Shown one piece after another: positions 34,699 to 43,656 of a DNA stretch of 50,693 bases. The notes below the pieces were generated by a model. The model saw only the letters and a program-made list of their open reading frames with translations. It did no database searches and was not told the DNA's origin. Location of the stretch: NCBI GenBank assembly GCA_017530505.1, contig JAFXMI010000043.1, forward strand, positions 1 to 50,693. The letters run 5' to 3'. The translations under genes and the position numbers were made by a program. How positions within the stretch are numbered: the stretch's first letter is position 1; each line of letters opens with the position of its first letter. The stretch is from Clostridia bacterium. Its GTDB lineage: Bacteria > Bacillota > Clostridia > TANB77 > CAG-508.

Positions 34699-35553
34699 TT
34701 AACCCCTTAAAAAAGTATCCTCGCGTAAAATCTCTTCAATTGTTGGCCAACTTCCCTCTGCAGCTCTTTCTGGAGATACTTGTCCTTCAAAGTCATTTAC
34801 ACCTGGTCTTCTTTCTTCAGAACCGTTATTTAATGCTTTATCATTTCCCCTAGCAAAGCGTGTTTTTAATTTTTCTACATCAAGCAATCTATTATCATAA
34901 GATAAAAGCATACAATTATGTTGAGATGCCAATCTTGAAGCATACCAAAGATCATACAAATCTTTAATATAAGTTGCACGTTCATCACCATTTTGTATTC
35001 TTTCATCACATTTTTTAAAAACCTCTGTACGATTTAAATCACTAGAACATCCTATTTCTGCTAATAAATCTTCTGGAAAAGCAGGAAATTCAAAGTCTTT
35101 AGCAAGCCATTCATCTCTTGGTACTGCATTCCTATCAATTATTTCCGCTAATCCTACTGCTGCAGGATTCTGTAATATTTCTTTGTATGGAATTTCTCTT
35201 TTATATGCACTTGAATACATTGGACTTCCTTCTGGCTTATCCCATTGTTTAAGTGCTTCTGGAGCCCATGCATGAAAAACTATATCTCCATTTATTACCC
35301 CTGCTTCTACTAGCCCAGGATTATCTAAAAATTCCCCTACATCGATTGTATTTGGAAGTACAACTTTATATCCTTTATTAATCAAATCAAATATACTTTC
35401 TGGCGGTGTTGTTGTATTAATAAAAACAGTCGTTCCTTCACTAAATTTTTCGTAGTTTTCTTTATTCTCTTTACCTTCTTTATTCTCTTTACCTTCTAGT
35501 ATTTCTAATATAATCTTATCATTACTTTCCATTATACTCATTTTCCTTTCCAT
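34699..35553 (-). CDS. Unknown 284-residue protein, possibly PIN-like
   Basis: It opens with a short tandem repeat GKENKEGKENKEN (encoded near 35477-35515). It then has FINTTTPPESIFDLINKG, VVLPNTIDVGEFLD, a central acidic part and LYDLWYASRLASQHNCMLLSYDNRLLD. The alternation of acidic residues near strand ends and the late LLSYDNRLL recalls PIN-type nuclease folds, but I cannot confirm catalytic residues. The exact start is uncertain: ATGs at 35553, 35541 and 35532 share a short purine-rich stretch. It is driven by the promoter at 35593-35621 and coupled to the 111-residue gene. Confidence 0.55.
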   Translation of the reverse strand: MERKMSIMESNDKIILEILEGKENKEGKENKENYEKFSEGTTVFINTTTPPESIFDLINKGYKVVLPNTIDVGEFLDNPGLVEAGVINGDIVFHAWAPEALKQWDKPEGSPMYSSAYKREIPYKEILQNPAAVGLAEIIDRNAVPRDEWLAKDFEFPAFPEDLLAEIGCSSDLNRTEVFKKCDERIQNGDERATYIKDLYDLWYASRLASQHNCMLLSYDNRLLDVEKLKTRFARGNDKALNNGSEERRPGVNDFEGQVSPERAAEGSWPTIEEILREDTFLRG

Positions 35554-35592
35554 AGGTATATATTTAATACCTAATTTAAATTTTACTATTTA

Positions 35593-35621
35593 AGTTTATC
35601 ACAATTTACATAAAATGTCAA
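35593..35621 (-). promoter_or_regulatory. Promoter of the 284/111-residue gene pair
   Basis: On the minus strand a perfect TTGACA (35616-35621) and TAAACT (35593-35598) are 17 bases apart. Confidence 0.7.
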
Positions 35622-35819
35622 ACTGGATTTTTTCTTAAAAATATACTTGAAAAAAAAATATATAATTGATATTATTATGAAGGAATAAAAAAAGGAGAAA
35701 AAATGTTGGTTAATCTCCAACATATACTGTAAACTTGAAAAAAGTCAAAATTAAAAAAAATATTGAAAATAATCAAATAAATCCATTAAGAATTAGTATA
35801 ATAATCTTAATACGGAATA

Positions 35820-36911
35820 ATGTTTGCAATTTTTGTTGCTAGATACGTTTCAGAAGAAGAATTTCGTCTTTGGGTTGATACTAATATATTAAAAAAAGAA
35901 ATTGAACAAGATAGATTATCAACAATTGAATTAAATTATGATACAACGCCAAATATTTTTGCCTATGATAAATATATTGCAATTTTGAATAAAAATAAGC
36001 TTGCTTTATACTCTTCAGAAGGCTCAAAAACAGCTGAATTAGAAGTTAATATTTCTAAACCTGTTACAAGTGCCTCTGGTAAATATCTTATTTTAGCAGA
36101 AACAGGTGGATCTAGATTATATTTGATAAGTGGTAATTCTATTTTATGGAAAAAAGATGTTGAAGGAAATATTTCTAGAGTTAATGTTAATAAAAATGGA
36201 TATGTTAGCGTAATAATTACTAATACAGCTTATAAATCTGTTGTAATTGCTTATAACAATTCTGGAAAAGAATTATTTAAAACATTTTTATCCTCAACTT
36301 ATGCAATTTGCTCTGATATTTCAATTAATAACAAATATTTAGCAATAGGAGAAATTGATTTTTCTGGGACAATTGTGAAATCAAATGTAAAAATAATTTC
36401 TATTGCTCTTGCTCAAACAGAACCTGAAAAATCTGTTATTAACAAATATCAATCAGCTAGTGGTGAAATAGTTAGTAATATAAAATATCAAGATAAAGAT
36501 TATGCTATTTGCATGTTTAATAAATATATACAAAAAGTTGGTATAAATAATAATGAAAGATTTTTAGATTTTGATAATAACTGTTTATTTGTAGATATAA
36601 ATCTAAAAGATTCTGTTGCTATTGTAAAAAAACAATCATCAGGAATTTTTTCATACGAATATGAACTTCAAATAAAATCTACATCAAACAGTTTGGAAAA
36701 TTTATATATTTTAGATAGCAACATTCCAAAAGATATATTGATTTTTGGAAATATTATTGGAATAGATTTAGGTACAGAGGTTCAAATTGTTAATTCAAAA
36801 GGACTTCTGCTAAAAAAATATAAATCAAATCAAGAAATTAAAGGTTTATCAATAGGACAAGATATAGTTGGAATTATTTATAAAGATAAAATTGAATTAA
36901 TAAATATTTAG
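35820..36911 (+). CDS. DUF5711-like beta-propeller membrane protein, 5' end apparently frameshifted
   Basis: The intact frame encodes 363 residues of short repeated strands (YLILAETGGSRLYLISGN, NKNGYVSVIITN, YLAIGEIDFSG, IVGIIYKDKIELINI), as in DUF5711 proteins, which have an N-terminal membrane anchor and an external propeller. Here the first ATG (35820) has no good ribosome site and begins inside the expected anchor (MFAIFVARYVSEEEF). One base out of register upstream, 35735-35809 encodes KKVKIKKNIENNQINPLRI and SIIILI, which would complete a basic N-terminus and the first half of the helix. A single-base shift near 35810 would join them. The CvpA gene follows by 13 bases. Confidence 0.65.
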   Translation: MFAIFVARYVSEEEFRLWVDTNILKKEIEQDRLSTIELNYDTTPNIFAYDKYIAILNKNKLALYSSEGSKTAELEVNISKPVTSASGKYLILAETGGSRLYLISGNSILWKKDVEGNISRVNVNKNGYVSVIITNTAYKSVVIAYNNSGKELFKTFLSSTYAICSDISINNKYLAIGEIDFSGTIVKSNVKIISIALAQTEPEKSVINKYQSASGEIVSNIKYQDKDYAICMFNKYIQKVGINNNERFLDFDNNCLFVDINLKDSVAIVKKQSSGIFSYEYELQIKSTSNSLENLYILDSNIPKDILIFGNIIGIDLGTEVQIVNSKGLLLKKYKSNQEIKGLSIGQDIVGIIYKDKIELINI

Positions 36912-36924
36912 GGGGAAAAATAAT

Positions 36925-37632
36925 ATGGGAGTAATAAACTGGATAGCTTTTGGTGGAATATTAGTTGATTTAGTTATTATTTCAATTATTGCTTCAAACG
37001 CCTTTTTTGGGTATAGAAGAGGCTTAATTGGAGTAATATTTAAAATACTAACCTTTCTAATATCTATTTTAATAATGTTTGTTTTATATAAGCCTGTATC
37101 AAATACTATTATAGAAAAAACAAAATTAGATGAATGGTTATCTACAAAAATTTATCAAAGTATTGAAGGAACTAGTTTGGCTGATGGAGATTTTTCTGAA
37201 TACCAAGAAAATAAAAAAGATAATATTTCAAAAGTTGTAATGGAAGAATTAGATTCTTTTGTAAAAGATGCTTTAAGTAAATCGGTTAATAATGTTGCTC
37301 AATATGTTTCTACAAATGTTGCAATTCAAATGATAAGAATTGGTACTATGTTATTATTATTTATGGTTAGTAGATTCTTTTTATTATTTATACGATTCTT
37401 TGCAGAAATTATTGCAAATTTGCCAATAATTAGAATGTTTAATAGATCTGGTGGATTAATTTATGGTATTATTAAAGGATTTTTAGTTACTTACGTAATT
37501 CTTGGAATATTCTCATTAGCCTCACCTCTAATTCTAAATTGGGGAATTATAGACGCAATTCAAGATTCTACTTTAGGTAATAAAATGTATAATGATAATG
37601 TGTTAATTAAAATTATTTCAAATAAAATTTAA
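36925..37632 (+). CDS. CvpA-family membrane protein
   Basis: A 235-residue protein with four membrane helices: WIAFGGILVDLVIISIIASN with the family's GYRRGLIG turn, a second helix, then after an external insert MLLLFMVSRFFLLFI and GGLIYGIIKGFLVTYVI. The R-G-L and the N-R-x-G-G-x-x-G-x-x-K-G motifs (NRSGGLIYGIIKG) are hallmarks of CvpA/colicin V production-like proteins, whose role is poorly known. GGGGG stands upstream of the start. It is in an operon with the DUF5711-like gene. Confidence 0.8.
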   Translation: MGVINWIAFGGILVDLVIISIIASNAFFGYRRGLIGVIFKILTFLISILIMFVLYKPVSNTIIEKTKLDEWLSTKIYQSIEGTSLADGDFSEYQENKKDNISKVVMEELDSFVKDALSKSVNNVAQYVSTNVAIQMIRIGTMLLLFMVSRFFLLFIRFFAEIIANLPIIRMFNRSGGLIYGIIKGFLVTYVILGIFSLASPLILNWGIIDAIQDSTLGNKMYNDNVLIKIISNKI

Positions 37633-37703
37633 ATTATTTGTGAAAATAACCTTTTATACAATTAGAAAATATTACTTAGATATTGTATAAAAAAGAAAGG
37701 AAA

Positions 37704-38804
37704 ATGATGGGATTGGAATTGGTTGAAAATAAAAAAAAGCTTATTCATATCGAATTAATTAGAGTATTAGCAGCTCTTTTAGTTATATTTAACCATACTG
37801 GACTAAATGGTTTTTTCCTTTTTTCTTCAAAACCATTTGCAACTATGCCATACTTTTTTTATATGACTTTTGCTGTTATTTGCAAAATTGATGTTCCACT
37901 TTTTTTAATGATAAGTGGAGCAGTTTTATTAAAAAAAGATCTTGAATCTAAAAAAATAATAATAAAAATATTAAGAATGATTTTAATTTTAACTATTTTC
38001 TCAGCATTTTTTTATATTAGATTACATTTATTAAATTATTCTAAAGTTTTCTCTTTTGGTGATTTTTTTATAAGACTATATAAAGGAGATATAATAATTC
38101 CATATTGGTATATTTACGCTTATATATCTTTTTTATTAGCGTTCCCTTTTCTAAGAGCAATGATTAAATCTTTACCAGACTATGGATACAAATATTTAAT
38201 ATGCTTAGCTATTATTTTTATTGGAATAATTCCATGTATACAGTATCGTTTTTTTAAAGGGAAAGTAGTTTTAAATCAATATGGCACTGTAAGTTGGCTA
38301 CTTACAAATATTGTTTTATTCCCAATTATAGGTTATTATTTAGAAAATAAAATTGATATCTCAAAAATTAATAAAAAGCATATATTTATTTCATTAGCAA
38401 TTTCTTTTTTATTAGTATTAGTTTCTTGTTATATGACATATATAAAACATCGTACTACTGGTGTTTGTAATGAAAACAAAACTCAAGATTTCTTAGATGT
38501 ATTTTCATTACCAATTTGCATTTCTGTTTATTTATCAATTAAATATTTATGTAATGAAATATCTTTCCCAAATTGGCTAAATAAATCAATTTTATCGATT
38601 GGAAGTTGTTGTTTTGGTATTTATTTAATTCATATGTCAATATTAGAAAGTAAATTAATGAATAATTTATTAACTTTTCTAACAAAAGATATTATGCTTA
38701 ATTACATGCTTTCAATTTGGTTGATTTGTATTTTAACTTTAATTATTTCATATACAATAATTTTTATAATTAAACTTATTCCTTATGCTAAAAAAATCTT
38801 ATAA
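37704..38804 (+). CDS. Membrane acyltransferase (acyltransferase-3 family)
   Basis: A polytopic protein of about 366 residues. It has the family opening IELIRVLAALLVIFNHTG (arginine and histidine as in OafA/NodX-type O-acyltransferases), a series of about ten membrane helices and the late FGIYLIHMSILE motif. These enzymes acetylate cell-surface sugars using acetyl-CoA. The start is the double ATG at 37704-37709 after AAAGAAAGG. It lies 70 bases after cvpA and may be in its own unit. A set of palindromes follows it. Confidence 0.8.
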   Translation: MMGLELVENKKKLIHIELIRVLAALLVIFNHTGLNGFFLFSSKPFATMPYFFYMTFAVICKIDVPLFLMISGAVLLKKDLESKKIIIKILRMILILTIFSAFFYIRLHLLNYSKVFSFGDFFIRLYKGDIIIPYWYIYAYISFLLAFPFLRAMIKSLPDYGYKYLICLAIIFIGIIPCIQYRFFKGKVVLNQYGTVSWLLTNIVLFPIIGYYLENKIDISKINKKHIFISLAISFLLVLVSCYMTYIKHRTTGVCNENKTQDFLDVFSLPICISVYLSIKYLCNEISFPNWLNKSILSIGSCCFGIYLIHMSILESKLMNNLLTFLTKDIMLNYMLSIWLICILTLIISYTIIFIIKLIPYAKKIL

Positions 38805-38853
38805 TTTTTATGCTTAATATATAAACAAATTGAAGACTTAAAAAATTCTTAAA

Positions 38854-38970
38854 AAATTGTAACTTACTCATTATAAAAAATTTTTTATAATGAGTAAGTT
38901 ACAATTTATAATTTATTTAATAAATTAGGCTATAATATAATTTTTAAAAAACTATTATATTATAGCCTAA
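38854..38970. repeat. 54-bp perfect palindrome plus a second inverted repeat
   Basis: Positions 38854-38880 are the exact inverse of 38881-38907, giving a 27-bp stem without loop. A second inverted repeat has arms 38925-38941 and 38954-38970 (TTAGGCTATAATATAAT). The joined sequence GTTAC-AATT...TTATTTAATAAATTAGG follows the pattern of the MITE at 33430, so this is probably a rearranged or degraded copy. It may also end transcription of the acyltransferase gene. Confidence 0.75.
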
Positions 38971-39143
38971 AAAAGTATAGGATGCATTAAATTGTAAAAA
39001 TATTTTTTTATTTTAAAAATTTTTATAATTGTAAAATTTAATTTTTTCAATACTTCTTTAAAAAACTAGTGAAGTTTAAAGTATTTTTATTTCATATTTA
39101 CCCAAAATTGTAATAAATATTATAAATACAACACAAATTACCA

Positions 39144-39193
39144 ACAAGAATTTTCGACATAATTCTTGTATAAAATTTTAAATCTGTTATAAT
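39144..39193 (+). promoter_or_regulatory. Promoter and candidate operator of the hydrogenase operon
   Basis: TTGTAT (39166-39171) and a perfect TATAAT (39188-39193) are 16 bases apart. A 9-bp inverted repeat, ACAAGAATT (39144-39152) with AATTCTTGT (39161-39169), overlaps the -35 box and is well placed for a repressor or activator. Confidence 0.6.
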
Positions 39194-39230
39194 GTAATTG
39201 TTGAAATATTATAAATAGGAGGTACAATTA

Positions 39231-39728
39231 ATGGAAAATGAAAAATGTGTAAATTGTGCAGAAAAAAAACTTCAAGATGAAACAAGAGAGCTTTTACAAA
39301 AACATGAAAAAAGAAAAGATGGTTTAATAAAAATACTTGAAGAGGTACAATCAAAGTATGGTTATATTCCTAAAGTATCTCAATTAGAAATTTCAGAATA
39401 TTTAGATATACCACTTGCAGAAATATATGGAGTAATTACATTTTATTCTAGATTTACTTTAAAACCAAAAGGAAAATATAATGTATCTATTTGTTTAGGA
39501 ACAGCTTGCTTTGTTAAAGGCTCTAAAGAAATTTTGCAAAGTGCAAAAGAAAAACTGGGAATTGACGAAGGTGAAACAACAACTGATGGAAAATTTTCTT
39601 TAGATACTACTAGATGTATTGGTGCATGTGGATTAGCTCCTGTATTTACTATAAATGATGAAGTTTATGGTAATTCAACTGTAAAAAAATTTAATGAAGT
39701 TTTAGATGAATATATAAAAAAAGATTAA
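39231..39728 (+). CDS. NuoE-like [2Fe-2S] subunit of NAD-dependent [FeFe]-hydrogenase (HydC/HndA type)
   Basis: A 165-residue thioredoxin-fold ferredoxin with the 24-kDa subunit cluster C88-x4-C93 and C129-x3-C133 (ICLGTACFVKG, RCIGACGLAP). The N-terminal helical region (LIKILEEVQSKYGYIPK, EIYGVITFYSRF) is standard. It passes electrons between the NAD(H)-binding subunit and the hydrogenase. It is the first gene of the operon, with AGGAGG 8 bases before the ATG. The length is normal. Confidence 0.93.
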   Translation: MENEKCVNCAEKKLQDETRELLQKHEKRKDGLIKILEEVQSKYGYIPKVSQLEISEYLDIPLAEIYGVITFYSRFTLKPKGKYNVSICLGTACFVKGSKEILQSAKEKLGIDEGETTTDGKFSLDTTRCIGACGLAPVFTINDEVYGNSTVKKFNEVLDEYIKKD

Positions 39729-39795
39729 ATTGATATAATCAAAAAATATATAGAAAGGAAAATGTTATTTAAACTATAACATTTGCTTAAAAGAT

Positions 39796-41655
39796 ATGAA
39801 AAAAACAATAGATGAAATTGAAAAAATTCGCTGGGAAAGAAGATCTGATTTGGATTTAAGAGTAAATAGAAATACTCCAAATACACAAAGACATATTTTA
39901 GTATGTAACGGTACTGGTTGTACATCTTCTAAATCTCCAAAAATAATGGAAAAACTTGAGCAATTAATAAAAGAAAAAAATATAGAAAATGTAAGAGTTA
40001 TAAAAACAGGATGCTTTGGTCTATGTTCAAAAGGTCCTATCCTTATTGTTCGACCAGAAGATACATTTTACTCTTTAGTAAAAATAGAAGATTGTGATGA
40101 AATAATTAATTCTCATATTTTAGGTGGTCAAATTGTTCAAAGATTATTAACTAAAGATTTAAATGGAAATATTGTAAATAAGCTAGATGAACTTCCATTT
40201 TATAAAAAACAAAAAAGAATTGTTTTAAAAAATTGTGGTTTAATTAATCCAGAAGATATTGAAGAATACATAGCATTTGACGGTTATAAAGCTTTAATAA
40301 AAGTATTATCTTCAATGTCAAGAGATGAAGTTGTTGAAGAAGTATCAAAATCTGGATTAAGGGGTCGTGGAGGAGCTGGTTTTCCTACTGGAAAAAAATG
40401 GAGTTTCGTAAAAGCTGAAGAAGAAAACCAAAAGTATGTTGTTTGTAATGCGGATGAAGGCGATCCTGGTGCCTTTATGGATAGAAGTGTTTTAGAGGGA
40501 GATCCACATACTATTATCGAAGCAATGACAATAGCAGGATATGCAATTGGAGCAAATCAGGGTTACATATATGTAAGAGCTGAATACCCAATTGCAGTTA
40601 AAAGATTAGAAATTGCAATTAAACAAGCTAGAGATTATGGATTACTTGGTCAAAATATTTTGAATACAGAGTTTAGTTTTGATATAGATATTCGTCTTGG
40701 TGCTGGTGCATTTGTTTGTGGAGAAGAAACAGCATTACTTGAATCTATTGAAGGAAAACGTGGTCAACCAAGACTTAAACCTCCATACCCTGCTCATAGT
40801 GGTTTATGGGGAAAACCAACTTTAATTAATAATGTTGAAACCTATGCAAATATTACTCAAATTATTTTAAATGGAAGTGAATGGTACTCATCAATTGGAA
40901 CAGAAACATCTAAGGGAACTAAAGTATTTGCTCTTGGAGGAAATGTAAATAATGTTGGACTGGTTGAAGTTCCAATGGGTACAACTCTACGAGAAATAAT
41001 TTATGATATTGGTGGAGGAATTCCAAATGGCAGAGAATTTAAAGCCGCCCAAACTGGTGGCCCTTCAGGTGGATGTATTCCAAAACAATATTTAGATACT
41101 CAAATTGATTATGAAAGCTTAAAAGCAATTGGTTCAATGATGGGGTCTGGTGGTCTTATCGTTATGGACGATACAAAATGTATGGTTAATATTGCAAAAT
41201 TCTACCTGGAATTTACAGTTAGTGAAAGCTGTGGTAAATGTACTCCTTGTAGAATTGGTACAAAAAGGATGCTTGAAATACTAGAAAAAATATGTGACGG
41301 TCGTGGAAATGAACATGATATTGAAAAACTAAAAGTTTTAGCAGACAGTATTGTAAAATCTTCTGTTTGCGGTCTAGGTCAAACAGCACCAAATCCTGTG
41401 TTAAGTACCATGAAATATTTTATGGATGAATATGAAGAACATGTAAAAGATCATAAATGTAAAGCAAAAGAATGTAAAAATTTAACTCAAATAGAAATTG
41501 ACCCAGAAAAATGTAAGGGTTGTGATTTATGTAAAAAATCATGTCCAGTACAAGCAATTTCAGGAGAAATTAGGGAAATTCATACAATTGACCAAAACAA
41601 GTGTATAAAATGTAGAACTTGCCTACAAGCATGTCCTTTTAAAGCAATACACTAA
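39796..41655 (+). CDS. NuoF-like NADH/FMN-binding subunit of [FeFe]-hydrogenase (HydB/HndC type)
   Basis: The 619 residues hold an N-terminal 2Fe-2S thioredoxin-like domain (C37, C42, C73, C77), the FMN/NADH-binding core with GRGGAGFPTGKKW near residue 188, and an SLBB region. They also hold the N3-type 4Fe-4S site SCGKCTPCRIG near residue 478 and two C-terminal 4Fe-4S motifs (CKGCDLCKKSCP, CIKCRTCLQACP). This is the HydB-type layout, which can bifurcate electrons between NAD and ferredoxin. The start has only a weak ribosome site. A strong one lies upstream in front of a five-codon frame. Confidence 0.93.
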   Translation: MKKTIDEIEKIRWERRSDLDLRVNRNTPNTQRHILVCNGTGCTSSKSPKIMEKLEQLIKEKNIENVRVIKTGCFGLCSKGPILIVRPEDTFYSLVKIEDCDEIINSHILGGQIVQRLLTKDLNGNIVNKLDELPFYKKQKRIVLKNCGLINPEDIEEYIAFDGYKALIKVLSSMSRDEVVEEVSKSGLRGRGGAGFPTGKKWSFVKAEEENQKYVVCNADEGDPGAFMDRSVLEGDPHTIIEAMTIAGYAIGANQGYIYVRAEYPIAVKRLEIAIKQARDYGLLGQNILNTEFSFDIDIRLGAGAFVCGEETALLESIEGKRGQPRLKPPYPAHSGLWGKPTLINNVETYANITQIILNGSEWYSSIGTETSKGTKVFALGGNVNNVGLVEVPMGTTLREIIYDIGGGIPNGREFKAAQTGGPSGGCIPKQYLDTQIDYESLKAIGSMMGSGGLIVMDDTKCMVNIAKFYLEFTVSESCGKCTPCRIGTKRMLEILEKICDGRGNEHDIEKLKVLADSIVKSSVCGLGQTAPNPVLSTMKYFMDEYEEHVKDHKCKAKECKNLTQIEIDPEKCKGCDLCKKSCPVQAISGEIREIHTIDQNKCIKCRTCLQACPFKAIH

Positions 41656-41728
41656 ACTTAAATTTTTAATAATAATGGTTTATAGGTATCCAAAAAACCT
41701 AAATATATATACAAGGAATATATTTAAT

Positions 41729-43468
41729 ATGATTAAGTTAACTATTGATAATATACCTGTAGAAGTTCAGGAAGGAACTACAATACTAGAAGCTGCAAGA
41801 CTAGTTAATATCAACATTCCAACACTATGCTTTTTAAAAGATATTAACGAATATGGAAATTGTAGAATGTGTATTGTTGAAGTTGAAGGAAGAAATAACT
41901 TTGCAACTTCTTGTATTCAAAAATGTGAAGAAGGTATGGTAGTTCATACTCATACTAAAAAAGTTATGGATGCTAGGAAAATGGTTTTAGATTTAACTCT
42001 ATCAAACCACCATAAAGATTGTTTAACTTGTGTCCGTTCAGGAAATTGTGAACTACAAAAACTTGCAATTCAATATAATGTCAAGGAAATTGAATATGCT
42101 GGGGAACAGTCTGAGCATACAGTTGATGATAAATCTCCATCAATTGTAAGAGACTTTAATAAATGTGTATTATGCAAAAGATGTGTGGCAACTTGTAAAA
42201 ATGTACAAGATATTGGTGCTATTGAAGCTACTAACAGAGGTTTTGAATCATGTATTTCAACGGCTTGTGATGCAAGTTTAAATGATGTAGATTGCACTTT
42301 TTGTGGGCAATGTATTATGTCTTGTCCTGTTGGAGCTCTTCGTGAAAAAGATTCTACAGAAGAAGTTTGGAAAATGATACACAATCCAGAGTTATTTACG
42401 ATTGTTCAAACTGCTCCTGCTGTTAGAGTTGCTTTAGGAGAAGAATTTGGATATCCTATTGGAACTAATGTTAAAGGAAAAATGGTTACTGCTTTAAGAA
42501 GATTAGGGTTTGATAAAATATTTGATACAAATACAGGTGCAGATTTTACAATTATGGAAGAAGCTAATGAATTTGTAGAAAGAATTTCTAACGGTGGAAC
42601 TATGCCTATGATGACATCATGTTGTCCTGCTTGGGTTAGATTTGCTGAAAAAAACTATCCAGATTTACTAGAGCACTTGTCAAGTTGTAAATCACCTCAT
42701 CAAATGTTCGGTGGTGTATTAAAATCGTATTACGCAAAAGTAAACAATATTGATCCTGCTAAAATTAGAGTAATTTCAGTGATGCCATGCATTGCAAAAA
42801 AATTTGAAAGAACAAGAGAAGAAATGGAATCTGATAATATTCGAGATGTAGATAGTGTTATTACAACTAGAGAATTAGCTAGAATGATTAAACAACATGA
42901 TATTGAGTTTAGTGAACTTGAAGAAACAGAATTTGATAATCCTATGGGAGAAGCATCTGGTGCTGCAGCAATTTTTGGTGTTACAGGTGGAGTTATGGAA
43001 GCTGCTTTAAGAACAGCTGCTGATGTACTAGAAGGAAAAGATTTAGGTAGAATTGATTATGAAGCTGTACGTGGCAAAGAAGGAATAAAAAAGGCAACTG
43101 TTACAGTTGCTGGAAAAGAAATTAAAATTGTTGTTGCAAGTAGTTTAAAAAACGCAAGAATTATTATGGAAGAAATACGTAATGGAAAAGCTGATTATGA
43201 TTTCGTTGAAATAATGGCATGTCCAGGAGGATGTATTATGGGCGGAGGACAACCAATTAAGAGTAGCAAACAAAGAGCTACTATAGATATCCATAAACTT
43301 CGTTCAGATAGTATTTATACAATTGATGAGAAAAGTACTTTTAGAAAATCTCATCAAAACCCCGCTATTATAAAAATTTATGATGAATTCTTAAAAAAGC
43401 CTTGTGGTGAACTGGCTCATAAATATTTACATACAGAATATAAGGAAGAACCTAAATACAATATATAA
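41729..43468 (+). CDS. [FeFe]-hydrogenase catalytic subunit (HydA/HndD type)
   Basis: A 579-residue enzyme that reduces protons or oxidises H2. It has an N-terminal 2Fe-2S domain (C34, C45, C48, C62), the His-ligated cluster (HHKDC...C...C, residues 94-107), two 4Fe-4S sites (C146-156 and C189-199), and the H-cluster motifs TSCCPAWV (296-303), MPC (352-354) and ACPGGCIMGGG near the end. All active-site cysteines are present. I start at the ATG at 41729, with ACAAGGA upstream; the longer in-frame start at 41675 adds an unusual 18-residue leader without a ribosome site. It is the third gene of the operon. Confidence 0.93.
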   Translation: MIKLTIDNIPVEVQEGTTILEAARLVNINIPTLCFLKDINEYGNCRMCIVEVEGRNNFATSCIQKCEEGMVVHTHTKKVMDARKMVLDLTLSNHHKDCLTCVRSGNCELQKLAIQYNVKEIEYAGEQSEHTVDDKSPSIVRDFNKCVLCKRCVATCKNVQDIGAIEATNRGFESCISTACDASLNDVDCTFCGQCIMSCPVGALREKDSTEEVWKMIHNPELFTIVQTAPAVRVALGEEFGYPIGTNVKGKMVTALRRLGFDKIFDTNTGADFTIMEEANEFVERISNGGTMPMMTSCCPAWVRFAEKNYPDLLEHLSSCKSPHQMFGGVLKSYYAKVNNIDPAKIRVISVMPCIAKKFERTREEMESDNIRDVDSVITTRELARMIKQHDIEFSELEETEFDNPMGEASGAAAIFGVTGGVMEAALRTAADVLEGKDLGRIDYEAVRGKEGIKKATVTVAGKEIKIVVASSLKNARIIMEEIRNGKADYDFVEIMACPGGCIMGGGQPIKSSKQRATIDIHKLRSDSIYTIDEKSTFRKSHQNPAIIKIYDEFLKKPCGELAHKYLHTEYKEEPKYNI

Positions 43469-43524
43469 GCTTTTGAAAATTTTTTCAATTTTTAAAATGT
43501 GTAGTTTAGTTACCTATTAAAAAA

Positions 43525-43580
43525 GCGACATGCCTGTCGCACACAAAAAGTCCTATAATTTATGGTTATAGGACTTTTTT
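43525..43580. terminator. Terminator between the hydrogenase operon and the convergent gene
   Basis: A small GCGACA/TGTCGC hairpin (43525-43540) is followed by a 14-bp perfect stem, AAAAAGTCCTATAA (43545-43558) with 43566-43579, and a T-run. A/T-runs on both sides make it bidirectional. A second GC-rich hairpin (AGGGC-TTC-GCCCT) lies near 43614. Confidence 0.9.
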
Positions 43581-43656
43581 ATATAATAGTCATCATTTAC
43601 TATTATATAAAAAGGGCTTCGCCCTAGGTATTGTATTACTTTTAATTATATTATAT

